A stretch of DNA of 64,000 nucleotides from DASYCK01 sp036500205 (GCA_036500205.1 DASYCK010000041.1:1-64000), one strand, 5' to 3'; positions 26,305-36,262 are shown, numbered from the stretch's first letter. The notes: generated by a model not told the origin, from the letters alone. Numbers and translations are program-made.

Positions 26305-27323
26305 CAGCTTCGATGCGGGGAATTTGTGGCGCCGTCCTGACGGCGACGCTGGCGGTTCCGGCCCTGGCGGCCCCTCCGGCGCAGTGGCCGGCGGAGGAGA
26401 TGCCGTTGCCGCTGGCGGTGCGCTCGCCGCAGGATCTCGCGGTGAAGGCGGTGGCCGAGCGGCAGTACCTGATCTTCAACTTGCTGGCGGGCGGAAAGGT
26501 CGCCTACGACGTCGGTAACTTCGCGGCGGCGGCGGCGAGGTGGGAGGCGTTGCTGCACGTGCCTGGGCTCGACCCCGAGATCGATAGGGTCATCCGACCG
26601 CTGGCGCAGGATGCCCGGACCCGGGCGGGTGGGGGTGGCGCGGCTGTGCCGCCGGCCGTCGCCGTCGAGGCGCCCGAGGAGACGGCGCGGGCCGTGCACG
26701 AGGCGCCCGTTCACGCGAGCGTGGCGGCGCCGGTCAGCGGCACCGTCACGGGCGGGGGGACGCTGGGCCCGGGGGGGACCGTCATCTGGTTGAAGCGGGT
26801 CGACGGACCGACGCCGCGGCCAGCCCCGGCGCGCGGCAAGGTCGTCACCCAGCGCAACAAGACGTTCCTGCCCCGCGTGCTGGCGGTGCCGGTCGGGACC
26901 ACCGTCGACTTCCGGAACGAGGACGACGTGTTCCACAATGTGTTCTCGCTGTCCCGGCCGAACGACTTCGACACGGGGCTCTACAAGCAGGGGGCGTCGT
27001 ACGCGCAGACGTTCCGGAAGACGGGGGTGGCGCAGATCCTGTGCAACATCCACGCGTCGATGATCGGCTATGTCTACGTGGTCGACTCGCCGTACTACGC
27101 GCAGGCGGAGGCGAGCGGCGCCTTCAAGATCAAGAACGTCCCCCCCGGCGAATACGACCTCGAGACCTGGCACGAGGCCAGCCTCAAGTCGTCGAAGCAG
27201 CGCGTGACGGTGGGCCCCGAAGGCGTTCACGGCCTGTCGATCAAGGTCGCGGGCGACAAGGCGGCCCCCACCACCGTGCCGGATAAATCCGGAAAGCCAC
27301 GACAGGCGCACCTCGGGTACTGA
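26298..27323 (+). CDS. secreted cupredoxin-like protein with TPR-like N-terminus
   Basis: This 341-aa exported protein has a signal peptide cut near ALAA, a helical segment resembling one TPR (about residues 55-95) and an Ala/Pro linker. A cupredoxin domain (about 145-265) carries a complete set of likely type-1 copper ligands: His213 (HNVF), Cys249, His252 and Met255 (CNIHASM). A small carboxypeptidase-regulatory-like beta domain follows (GAFKIKNVPPGEYDLETWHE). Plastocyanin/methylamine-type proteins of this build carry electrons or copper in the periplasm. Its ATG overlaps the barrel gene by 7 bp. Confidence 0.82.
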   Translation: MVTASMRGICGAVLTATLAVPALAAPPAQWPAEEMPLPLAVRSPQDLAVKAVAERQYLIFNLLAGGKVAYDVGNFAAAAARWEALLHVPGLDPEIDRVIRPLAQDARTRAGGGGAAVPPAVAVEAPEETARAVHEAPVHASVAAPVSGTVTGGGTLGPGGTVIWLKRVDGPTPRPAPARGKVVTQRNKTFLPRVLAVPVGTTVDFRNEDDVFHNVFSLSRPNDFDTGLYKQGASYAQTFRKTGVAQILCNIHASMIGYVYVVDSPYYAQAEASGAFKIKNVPPGEYDLETWHEASLKSSKQRVTVGPEGVHGLSIKVAGDKAAPTTVPDKSGKPRQAHLGY

Positions 27324-27340
27324 AAGCGAGGGTGACGTCT

Positions 27341-27480
27341 CGTCGTGGGCCCCTCACCCCGGCCCTCTCCCCGCTGCGCGGGGCGAGGGTGACGGCCCGG
27401 CGGGGGGTGGCGTGTCGTCGTGGGCCCCTCACCCCGCCCCTCTCCCCGCTGTGCGGGGCGAGGGTGACGGTTCGGCGGGG
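27341..27480. repeat. two tandem REP-like repeats (about 65 bp, period 75)
   Basis: Copies at 27341-27405 and 27416-27480 share CCCTCACCCC, then CCCTCTCCCCGC and a loop TGC/TGT, then GCGGGGCGAGGGTGACGG. Each folds into a strong hairpin. The same family recurs inverted at 27560 and at 54048 and 54272. Such elements are extragenic and often lie near gene ends. Confidence 0.8.
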
Positions 27481-27559
27481 CGTGCTTTTTCGACGGAGGT
27501 GACGATTCTGGCGGCGCGGAAGAGAGCCAACAGGGAGATCTCACGGCCTCCGAAGCCAG

Positions 27560-27604
27560 GTCACCCTCACCCCGCGCAGCGGGGAGAGGGCCGGGGTGAG
27601 GGGC
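27560..27604. repeat. REP-like repeat, inverted copy
   Basis: This is the inverse complement of the 27341 units (GTCACCCTCACCCCGCGCAG, then GGGGAGAGGGCCGGGGTGAG). With the two upstream copies it brackets bases 27481-27559, which show no gene. It abuts the end of the alpha/beta-hydrolase gene. Confidence 0.8.
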
Positions 27605-27610
27605 TCCGCT

Positions 27611-28306
27611 TTATCCCCGACTCACTTCGGCGCCCGTCGTCTCGAGCCAGTCGATCGCCTCGGTCGCCGCCTGCTCCAGCTCGTCCAGCTGGCCGGGGAA
27701 CAGGTGGCTTGCTCCTTCGACGACCCACAGCCGCTTTGGCTCGGCCAGGCGCGCCATCAGCGCCTCGATCTCCTCGCGTCCGCCGTATTCGTCGTTCGAG
27801 CCCTGGATGACCGCCAGCGGTTTGCCCTCGCGCGCCCCTTCCAGAAACGACAGATCGAACATGCGCACCGCCAGGCCGACGCCCAGCAGCTTCGACACGC
27901 GCGCATCCTTTATGCCGGTCAGCAGGCCCACCCGCGCGCCGAACGAGAACCCCGCCATCCACAGCGGAACCCGCGGGTGCCGCTGCGACATGAAATCGAG
28001 CGCCGCCTGAGCGTCCTCGCACTCCGCCACCCCCTCGCCGTAGCTGCCGGTCGAGCGACCCACTCCGCGAAAATTGAAGCGCAGCACGGCGCTGTCGTGT
28101 CGCTCCAGCGCCCGGGCCACCCGGTACACCACGTTGTTGTTCATGGTGCCCCCCGCTTGCGGGTGCGGGTGACAGACGACGGCGGCCCGGCGCGGCTGGC
28201 TCGGCTCGCGCAACAGCGCCTCGAGGAGGCCGTGAGGAACGGGGAGGTCGAGTCGCCCCGATGGGGAGATCTCGATCGGCGGCGCGGAGGGATGGTCGGG
28301 CGGCAC
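27611..28306 (-). CDS. alpha/beta hydrolase
   Basis: This 231-aa cytoplasmic-looking serine hydrolase has the family block HPHPQAGGTMNNNVVYRVA, LRFNFRGVGRSTGSYGEG (oxyanion region) and a nucleophile elbow AGFSFGARVG (GxSxG type). An acidic residue lies in GSNDEYGG and the His in EGASHLFPG, completing a likely triad. The short form resembles YfhR/dienelactone-hydrolase-like predicted esterases. No substrate can be named. It is divergent from the small NTF2-like gene. Confidence 0.85.
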   Translation of the reverse strand: MPPDHPSAPPIEISPSGRLDLPVPHGLLEALLREPSQPRRAAVVCHPHPQAGGTMNNNVVYRVARALERHDSAVLRFNFRGVGRSTGSYGEGVAECEDAQAALDFMSQRHPRVPLWMAGFSFGARVGLLTGIKDARVSKLLGVGLAVRMFDLSFLEGAREGKPLAVIQGSNDEYGGREEIEALMARLAEPKRLWVVEGASHLFPGQLDELEQAATEAIDWLETTGAEVSRG

Positions 28307-28359
28307 GACCGCCAGATTACCAGTTCCGGCGATGCTACGATGCGGGGGAGGAGGAGCGA

Positions 28360-28788
28360 ATGGCGGAGCGGCGGGCCGGGGCGTCCGAGGCGTTGTTGGC
28401 GGTGAACGAGAGCTTTTACCGGGCCTTCGTGGAGCGTGACTTCGCCGCCATGGAGAATCTCTGGTCGGCCACCGCGCCCATCGCCTGCATCCACCCCGGC
28501 TGGAATGCCCTGCGTGGCCGCGAGCTCGTGATCGCCAGCTGGCGCTCGATCCTGAGCAGCGGCGACTCGCCGCAGGTCGTCCACGCGAACCCCACCGTGC
28601 ACCTCCTGGGGGACGCCGGGTTCATCATCTGCGAGGAGCGCGTGGGCGATGCGGTACTGGTCGCCACGAACGTCTTCGTGCTGGAGCGCGGCGGCTGGAA
28701 GATGGTCCACCATCAGGCGGCACCCGTCGCCCAGGAAGCCTTCGAGCTTCTCCCCGGCATCGAGGACGATGACTCGACGCTGAATTGA
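28360..28788 (+). CDS. SnoaL/NTF2-like small protein
   Basis: This 142-aa protein matches the NTF2-like fold: an N-terminal helix pair (LLAVNESFYRAFVERDFAAM, then ENLWSATAP), a strand with CIHPGWNALRGRELVIASW, and late strands TNVFVLERGGWKMVHHQAAP. Members of this fold range from isomerases to binding proteins. ATG at 28360 follows GGGGAGGAGGAG closely, so it is preferred over the upstream open frame. It converges on the HD-GYP gene with a 4-bp gap between the stops. Confidence 0.8.
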   Translation: MAERRAGASEALLAVNESFYRAFVERDFAAMENLWSATAPIACIHPGWNALRGRELVIASWRSILSSGDSPQVVHANPTVHLLGDAGFIICEERVGDAVLVATNVFVLERGGWKMVHHQAAPVAQEAFELLPGIEDDDSTLN

Positions 28789-28792
28789 GGCA

Positions 28793-30181
28793 TCAGGCGG
28801 CGTGGCGCGTGTCGGCGGCCACCATCGCTTCCCGCTCCATCGCGTCGACCACCCGTCGCAAGGCGGCGAAGCAGTCGGCGTCGAGGGCGGTGCCCACGGT
28901 CTCCGCCATGATCTCCAGCGTCTTGGGAACAGGGATCGCGCCGCGGTAAGGGCGGGCCGCCGTGATGGCGTCGAAGATGTCGGCGGTGGTGATGATCCGC
29001 GTCTCCAGGGTGATCTGCGGCGCCGTCAGCCCGCGCGGATATCCCTTGCCGTCGAGCCGTTCGTGGTGCGCCGCCGAGACGACGGCCAGAGCCGCGAACT
29101 GCGGGATGCGGCTGAGGATCTCCTCGGTGTATACGGCGTGCATGCGCACGGCCTCCCACTCCGCCTCGTCAAGCTTGCCGGGCTTGTCGAGGATGGCGTT
29201 GCTGACCCCCAGCTTTCCGACGTCGTGAAGCAGCGCCCCCCGCCGCAGCCAGCGGCGCCGTTTCTCGTTCAGGCCCAGCGCGCAGGCGATGCGGTCCGAG
29301 TAGAGCGCCACGCGGCCGCTGTGTCCGGCCGTGTACGGACTCTTCGAGTCGACCACCTCGCCAAAAGCGGCGGCGATCTCGTCCAGGTAGTCGTCGTCGA
29401 CGGCCACGGAGAACCGGGCCGGCTCCTCGGCGTAGACGAGCTGAGACAGCGCGGGCGACCGCAGCGTCGTCCACAGCTCGTCGTCGGGGCCGATCGTCTC
29501 CAGCACCGCCACCAGCTCGGGATCGAACCAGGTGCCCGAGCGGGCGCGCGCCTCGGCCAGCGCCGCCTCGGGCCCGCCCGACGTGTGAAACACGTCGACG
29601 ATCTGCGCCAGCAGGGCGATGCGAGAATAGATGGGGATGTTCGCGCCGCCCAGGCGCTGCGGTCGCCCCTTGCCGTTCCACTGCTCGTCGAGGCTGTGGA
29701 TGCCGGCGGCGACCCGCTCGTCGAAACGCAGTCGGCGGGCGATGGTGGCGCCGCGCTGGCAGCGGGTGACGATCAGCTCCTGTGCGTTCTCGTCCTTGTT
29801 CTTCAGCGACTCGAAGATGATCTTGAAGCGCTCCAGCAGCCCTTTGCGCAGCCCCGTGTGCCCCAGGACGAAGCGCGCCGCCTGTGGCAGGCTGCCGTCC
29901 ATCCACTTGATATCGCGCTTGAACGAAAGATCGTCGGTCACGTACAGCTCGCAGATGCGAGCGGCATTGCTGCTGCAGCCCAGGTCCTTGAGCAGCAGGG
30001 TGTAGAACAGCTCCCACAGCGCAGGCTGGGGCAGGCCGATGCTCCGCCCGATGCGCATGCCGATCAGGCAACAGCGCGTGCAGTGCCCGGGCGGCTGCCC
30101 CTCGGTCAGGTCGAGGGCATAGCTGAGCGCGCCGATCAGTTCGGCGAGGCGCAGCTCTTCCTCCGGTTCCACGCTAGACAC
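28793..30181 (-). CDS. c-di-GMP phosphodiesterase-type protein with degenerate HD and intact HD-GYP domains
   Basis: This roughly 462-aa protein has two HD-like halves. The N-terminal half keeps GHCTRCCLIGMRIG and IHSLDEQWNGKG but has KDLG where the metal-binding HD pair should be. The C-terminal half is a full HD-GYP: GHSGRVALYS, LLHDVGKLGVSNAI, HAVYTEEIL and HHERLDGKGYPRG. It should hydrolyse c-di-GMP if correctly folded. No receiver or membrane segment is seen. The start is uncertain; GTG at 30181 follows GGGGGAGG closely, while GTG at 30172 and TTG at 30199 are alternatives. The nearby PilZ fusion protein could read the same messenger. Confidence 0.85.
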   Translation of the reverse strand: MSSVEPEEELRLAELIGALSYALDLTEGQPPGHCTRCCLIGMRIGRSIGLPQPALWELFYTLLLKDLGCSSNAARICELYVTDDLSFKRDIKWMDGSLPQAARFVLGHTGLRKGLLERFKIIFESLKNKDENAQELIVTRCQRGATIARRLRFDERVAAGIHSLDEQWNGKGRPQRLGGANIPIYSRIALLAQIVDVFHTSGGPEAALAEARARSGTWFDPELVAVLETIGPDDELWTTLRSPALSQLVYAEEPARFSVAVDDDYLDEIAAAFGEVVDSKSPYTAGHSGRVALYSDRIACALGLNEKRRRWLRRGALLHDVGKLGVSNAILDKPGKLDEAEWEAVRMHAVYTEEILSRIPQFAALAVVSAAHHERLDGKGYPRGLTAPQITLETRIITTADIFDAITAARPYRGAIPVPKTLEIMAETVGTALDADCFAALRRVVDAMEREAMVAADTRHAA

Positions 30182-30263
30182 GGGCCTCCCCCGATCCAAC
30201 GGCCGTTTTCACCACAACTTGAACCTCACGGCGTCGGCGTGAGGATGTTAGGTTCCCTGCATC

Positions 30264-30470
30264 ATGGAGCCGGAACCGGGCCTGGAAGCGAGACTGGTGG
30301 AGCTGGAGGTCCGCTACACCCACCTCGAACGGCAGTTCGCCGAGCTGAGCGGCATCGTGTTCATGCAGCAGCAGACGATCGACGGCCTGCTTCGCCAGCT
30401 GGCCGCCGCGAAGGCGCAACTCACGCAGCTGAGCGATCCCACGGTCAACGACGCCCCGCCGCACTACTGA
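30264..30470 (+). CDS. slyX: SlyX family protein
   Basis: At 68 aa it is the size of SlyX. It is a single long coiled-coil helix (RLVELEVRYTHLERQFAELS, then FMQQQTIDGLLRQLA) ending in the family-typical PPHY. The function of SlyX is unclear; it was named from a lysis phenotype linked to FKBP-type SlyD in E. coli. It is divergent from the HD-GYP gene with an 83-bp spacer. Confidence 0.85.
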   Translation: MEPEPGLEARLVELEVRYTHLERQFAELSGIVFMQQQTIDGLLRQLAAAKAQLTQLSDPTVNDAPPHY

Positions 30471-30544
30471 GCTTGCGAAGCGGCGCGATCCGCCGGCGCC
30501 GCGCGGGCGACTTTCGCCGTCGTCCCACGGGCCGAAGAGATCCC

Positions 30545-31018
30545 ATGTCCCACGATTCGAAGATGGCTCACGAAGTCGGTTTCGCGCGCCAGGCGCCGTT
30601 CAGGTTCGCGCTGTCTCTCTGCTGTCTGGCCACGGCCTGCGAGGCCTCGGTGTCCTACACGCGCAATCTCAGCCCTCGCGGCCGCTCGTCTCGCGGCCGG
30701 TGGATGGTGTGGAGGTCTTCGCGGTCACACCGCCCGCGCGACCCCACACCGACATCGGAATCTTTCCGGTCGGGGCGGGCAATTCTCGCAGAACGAGACG
30801 ATGGCCGACCTCATCCAAGTGGCGCGCCAGAACGCAGCGACCATTGGCTGCGATGCCATCTGGTGACGTCGATCGATTCCCTGGGCGGGAAGGGGCGTCC
30901 GGCAAACATCCAGGCGAGCTGCATCGTCTTCGACGACCCAGCGCCTCCACACCCGGTGGCGCCGCCCGTCGCGGTGCCGCCGGTGCCGGGCTCGCCTCGA
31001 GCGGCGGCAAATGGCTGA
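30545..31018 (+). pseudogene. lipoprotein gene disrupted by three single-base frameshifts
   Basis: A signal peptide (FALSLCCLATAC lipobox) begins at ATG 30545, then homologous-looking sequence moves through three frames. PLVSRPVDGVEVFAV lies in the second frame, MADLIQVARQNAATIGCDAI in the third, and VTSIDSLGGKGRPANIQASC in the first again. Each step is a -1 shift that one added base repairs: G near 30681, T near 30784 and G near 30863, always in a short homopolymer. Repaired, it is one protein of about 158 aa. GAGA precedes the ATG. Either a decaying gene or uncorrected sequencing errors would explain it. A Cys-rich lipoprotein gene follows. Confidence 0.75.
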
Positions 31019-31088
31019 CCAGTTTCGAGCGTGGGCTGGGACTAGTAGGGCGAAGGTGCCGTACCCTCGAACCGTTAAGGAGGATCCG

Positions 31089-31574
31089 ATGACCCCCATC
31101 GCCGTGAAGCAGTCTCGTCGTCTCGTCAACGCGCCGCTACTGACTGTTGGAGCGTTGATCGCGACGCTGGGCTGCGACTACACATACATCCCGGCGGTCG
31201 AGGGGACGTCGACCGGCCCAGCGGGACTGGGAACGATGTGCACGCTCGGCACGGACGAGGTACCCAGCACGAGTATCGCGATCGACAGCCAGTCGAACAC
31301 CTGCCCGTCGGGTATCTGTCTGAGACCGGCCGAGGAGAAGGCCACCGACACGGCGGCGCTGTGCACCCAGGTCTGTCAGAGCGACAAAGATTGCCAGGGT
31401 GGGGCGTCCCACGATCCCGGCAGCCCGATGGACCAGCTCTGTCAGACGGGGTTCACGTGCCAGGCCATCGTGCCCAATCTCGCCAGCGTCGCCTACGCTT
31501 GCCAGAAGCTCTGCGTCTGTCGAGACTTCCTCGACTCCAGCCAGGGGACCGCACCCCCGGCGGGCTGTCCCTGA
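31089..31574 (+). CDS. Cys-rich lipoprotein
   Basis: This 161-aa protein has a signal peptide with lipobox ATLGC. The mature part holds about twelve cysteines in patterns such as CPSGICLRP, CTQVCQSDKDC, CQTGFTC and CQKLCVC, implying disulfide bonds outside the cytoplasm. A very good ribosome binding site (AAGGAGG) lies just before ATG 31089. The upstream neighbour is the frameshifted lipoprotein gene. The Cys repeat style resembles the surface protein at 17424. Function is unknown. Confidence 0.72.
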   Translation: MTPIAVKQSRRLVNAPLLTVGALIATLGCDYTYIPAVEGTSTGPAGLGTMCTLGTDEVPSTSIAIDSQSNTCPSGICLRPAEEKATDTAALCTQVCQSDKDCQGGASHDPGSPMDQLCQTGFTCQAIVPNLASVAYACQKLCVCRDFLDSSQGTAPPAGCP

Positions 31575-31583
31575 GCGGTCGCT

Positions 31584-33056
31584 TCAGTCGTCGAGCGCGG
31601 CGCCGTCGGAAGGCGGCGCCGCGGCGGCCGCCACGACGCGAGCCAGCTCGGAGACGTGCAATGCCAGCGCCGCCGTCCCCTCGAAGCGCAAGCCGGCCCG
31701 TCCCATGGGCCGTCGCGCGTCCATGATCGTCACGGTGAGCTGAGGCTGCCCCTCGAGCTGGGTGAACGTCAGCAGCCCTTTCTCGCCCAGATCGAAGTGG
31801 GGAATCGCTTCGATGGAAGCGCCCCCCTGCGAGACCTCGAACACCCGTACGTCCATGTCGCGTCCGGCATCGGACACGTAGCGGGCGTGCCAGTCGACCG
31901 GGTAGCGGGGGAAGCGCCGCATGTACGTGCCCAGCGGCACCGGCAGCGGCAGGCCGTCGCCGTCGTCGTCGCGCGCCGGGCGGCCGGGGAGGCAGCAGCG
32001 CGGTTCGATGATCCTGGGGCGGGCGTCGGAGACGCAGTGGGGGGCCTCGGCCTCGTTCACGTCGATCAACAGCAACTCGGCCATGGCGTGCAAGGTGCGC
32101 ACGTTGCGATCGATGCCGTTGCCCATCAGCAGCGGCGTCAACGAGCCGGGGCGAGCGCCCACGTGCTCGTGCGCCTCGAGCACGCCCAGGACGGGAACGG
32201 AGATGCCCAGGTAGTCGCTCAGCATGCGCGACGCCGCGTGCAGCAGATCCGCCTCGTTCGAGTCGTGGGCGCGGTTGCCGATGAGGCGCGCGCCGAAGCC
32301 GTCCAGCGACTGCATGAGGACCGAGCGAAGGTCGGGGCGATCCCCCAGCGTCGTGAGCAGGTCCTTCATGGCGCGTGGGGTTGGCTCGGTCAGCGCCGAG
32401 ACCAGCGCGGCCGCCCCGGTGGTACCGCCCGCGACGTGATCAATCTCGCGGATGACCTCGGCCCGGAAATAGTTGTACACGGAGCGAACCGAGCGGCTGT
32501 TCGGCGAGGCGACCACGATCCGCAACGCCCCCAGCGCGAACAGATCCACCAGCTCGTCATCGGTGCCGGCCGGAACGTCGGCGATGACGATGTCGGCGTC
32601 CAGCTCCCAGATCTGCTGCAGCAGGCGATGCTGTTGCTCGGGCCGCGCGGGGAGCTCGGGCGGGCGGGCCCCCTCCGCGGACACCAGGAACAGATTGCGC
32701 ACCGCCGTCGGCGTCAGCGCCTGTTCCATCGTATCGATCTGAGCTTCCAGCAAGGCGCGCAGCCCGGACACCGGCGAGGTGATGCCGAACAGCCGGTGCT
32801 GGGTGGGGCGCCGGACGTCGAGGTCGATGAGGACGACTCGCGCCCGCAGCCCCGCCAGCGCGATGGCCAGGTTCGCCGTCACCGTGCTCTTCCCGACAGC
32901 GCTGCGGCCGGTGACGGCGATGAAGCGGGCCCCCTGACGGGCCCCCAGCGGCGTGTGCCAGCGGCCGGTCTTCAACATGGTCACGTTGCGCAGGGACCGG
33001 GCCCGGGCCACGTGGGCCGAGGACGGGTCGAAGCGGGGTCGCGCGAAGTCATCCAT
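31584..33056 (-). CDS. MinD/ParA-type ATPase fused to a PilZ domain
   Basis: This 490-aa cytoplasmic protein has a P-loop ATPase of the MinD/FlhG group in its first 350 residues: TGRSAVGKSTVTANLAIALA, VVLIDLDVRRPTQ (Walker A') and IVIADVPAGTDD. The signature lysine of the deviant Walker A box is an Arg here. The C-terminal part (about 376-490) is a PilZ domain with the RxxxR motif R380-R384 (RRFPR) and E-x-S-x-x-G at 407-412 (EVSQGG), where the usual Asp/Asn is Glu. It probably binds c-di-GMP. It is divergent from the sigma54 activator gene beside the flagellar block, so a role in placing or gating the flagellum is inferred. Confidence 0.85.
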   Translation of the reverse strand: MDDFARPRFDPSSAHVARARSLRNVTMLKTGRWHTPLGARQGARFIAVTGRSAVGKSTVTANLAIALAGLRARVVLIDLDVRRPTQHRLFGITSPVSGLRALLEAQIDTMEQALTPTAVRNLFLVSAEGARPPELPARPEQQHRLLQQIWELDADIVIADVPAGTDDELVDLFALGALRIVVASPNSRSVRSVYNYFRAEVIREIDHVAGGTTGAAALVSALTEPTPRAMKDLLTTLGDRPDLRSVLMQSLDGFGARLIGNRAHDSNEADLLHAASRMLSDYLGISVPVLGVLEAHEHVGARPGSLTPLLMGNGIDRNVRTLHAMAELLLIDVNEAEAPHCVSDARPRIIEPRCCLPGRPARDDDGDGLPLPVPLGTYMRRFPRYPVDWHARYVSDAGRDMDVRVFEVSQGGASIEAIPHFDLGEKGLLTFTQLEGQPQLTVTIMDARRPMGRAGLRFEGTAALALHVSELARVVAAAAAPPSDGAALDD

Positions 33057-33169
33057 GAATGAAGAGGGCAGGCGTCGAGCCTGGGCCGTTCATCGGCGGG
33101 GTCAGGTGATTTCTGGAGGGTACGGGTGGTTTTGGGAACACCGTCAGGATCGCGGCTCGCCGCGCCAGA

Positions 33170-33182
33170 TTCGTGTCACGAA
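33170..33182. promoter_or_regulatory. perfect 13-bp inverted repeat in the divergent control region
   Basis: TTCGTG-T-CACGAA lies in the 203-bp spacer between the MinD-PilZ gene and the sigma54 activator gene. Its symmetry and location suggest a dimeric-regulator operator. No promoter elements were recognised with confidence in the rest of 33057-33259. Confidence 0.4.
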
Positions 33183-33259
33183 ACCTCAAGATATTGTCTC
33201 CGGTCGTCGATGGCGGAGGGCATGACCCCCTCGACAATTCTCGAAGGAGATATCGGAAG

Positions 33260-34521
<1,262 letters not shown>

Positions 34522-34525
<4 letters not shown>

Positions 34526-36177
34526 CCGTGCTGGCGCAAGGCCGCTGGGGCAGGGCGGGGATCGCGGCTGTGTTGACCAGCGCGATCTTGCTGCGGCCGT
34601 CCGGGTCTGCGCTCGCCGAAGGCAAGAAGAAGGAGTCGCCTCCGCCGGTGCGGCTGACCATGTCGGCCACCGCCGAGCGACTGCCGCTGCCACCGCTGCA
34701 CGGGCCGATCGAGCTGACGATCGACGCCCTGAGCCGGATCATTCGCCTGCGCCCCAGCAAGGACGCGCCGGCGGCGCTGGCGACCAAGCTGGTGGCCCAC
34801 GCCGGCTCGCTGTGCCCCAAGGTGGCCGTGCACGATGGCGCGGTCGAGCTGACCTGCCGGACCCGTCGCATCGAGGCGCAGCTGACCGCCGAGGGGAAGG
34901 ACAAGTTCCTGGACATCAACGAGCTGCGCGGCCTCCCCTGGCGCCCCGGCTCCGACGCCGCACCGAACTTTTTCTACGATCCCTGGCGCGTGGGGCTGGG
35001 GCAAGGGTGCCTGGCCAAGGCGGGCGTGGCTCACGGCGAATGCGAGCTGAAGGATGGCCACATCCTGCAGGCGGCCAGTCAGTTTCGCGCCTCGCTGGGG
35101 GGACAGCACCGCCAGATGGCGTCGCTGCGCCTCGGCGATCTGGCGCTCCGCACCGGCGATCCGCTGACGGCCTCCGGCTGGTACAAGCGTGTCGGTTCGT
35201 ACGGCGTGTTCGGTCGGATGGCGTCCCAGCGGCTGTGCGAGCTGCTGGGGGACTGCCTGGAGAGCACCGAGGACGTGCTGCACGCCTTCGATGCCAGCGG
35301 GCTGCCCGAGCCGCTGCGCGCCGAGTCGTTGATTCGCGCCGCGCGCGCCGAGGCGTACATGGGGCGGGTCACCTCCGCGGTCTCCATCATCGCCGATCAG
35401 ATCGAGGCCCACGGCGTGGCCAGCATCTGCCGCGAGGAGGCCGAGCTGCTCTGCCGGCGCCTGCTGCTGCAGGGGATGCGGGAAGAGGCGCGCATGCCGT
35501 TGCTGACGGCCCACCCCGCCGTGACCGGTCCCGTCGCTTCCGCGCACGACGCGGGGACGACTGCGCATGACGGGGGGGCGCCGGTGGCGGCCGCGCTTCC
35601 GGGCGACGCGGGTACGCCGGCCGCCGCGCCCACCGTCGCCGAGGAAGACGAACGGAGCACCTTTCGAGACAACCTGATGAAGTCCTACCTGGGGCTGCCG
35701 AACTGGGACAAGGGTCCCCTGGCGGTCGAGCTCGCCGAGGCGGGCGCCGTCGTGGCGACCCGGATGGGGGCCCCCGACTTCGCGGGAAGCCTGCTGGCCT
35801 CGTCGGCGCGCGAGGTTCCCGACGCCCGGCTCTCGGACCACCTGCTTGCGGCCGTCGAGGCGTTCCTGCGCGCCGAGGATCTGGTGCGCGCCCATGTCGT
35901 CGCCGAGTACATGGCCTCGCGCCTCGGCCCGAAGGGGCGGGTCAGTGAGCGCTGGAAGGCCGCGTTGAAGACCCTGGCCGCGCGCAGCGAGGCGGACGAG
36001 ATGACCTCGGCCCTGCGCGCCCAGATCGAGAAGGAGACCGAGGCGACGCTGGCGGGGCTGAAAGACGCCGACGCGGCGGTGAAGAAGGCCAAGGCACTGC
36101 TCGGCGATCTGAAGGCCGCGACCAAGGAGGCCTCCGCGTCCTCCCCCCCCCCGCTCGCGAAAGAGGGCGGTGTTTGA
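34522..36177 (+). CDS. exported helical-repeat protein coupled to the flagellar regulator, unknown function
   Basis: This 551-aa protein starts with GTG overlapping the activator stop by 4 bp. A signal peptide (cleavage near SALAEG) predicts export. A beta-like N-terminal part (ELTIDALSRIIRLRPSKDAP) precedes a solenoid of helical pairs (RQMASLRLGDLALRTGDPLT, then AESLIRAARAEAYMGRV) and a disordered Ala/Pro/Asp stretch (about residues 335-380). The end is helical, with Lys/Ala coiled-coil segments (DADAAVKKAKALLGDL). Its position between the regulator and flgB suggests a periplasmic flagellar accessory. No named family was recognised. Confidence 0.72.
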
Positions 36178-36246
36178 GCGTCGGCAATCTGGCGCTCGCT
36201 CCGGCGAGCGCGTGACAGATCCTCGACGCGGGCAGCGGTTTCCGGG

Positions 36247-36262
36247 TGGCACGGCCTTCGCA
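36247..36262 (+). promoter_or_regulatory. sigma54 (-24/-12) promoter of the flagellar operon
   Basis: TGGCACGGCCTTCGCA matches the consensus TGGCAC-N5-TTGCA with one change (TCGCA); GG and GC are ten bases apart as required. It lies 24 bp upstream of the flgB ATG in a 108-bp spacer, directly downstream of a gene encoding a sigma54 activator. The activator-binding site was not identified. Confidence 0.72.

Noticed and set aside
28802..31018. 738-aa plus-strand open frame
   Set aside because: It is antisense to the HD-GYP gene and covers slyX in another frame. Only its last part coincides with the frameshifted lipoprotein.
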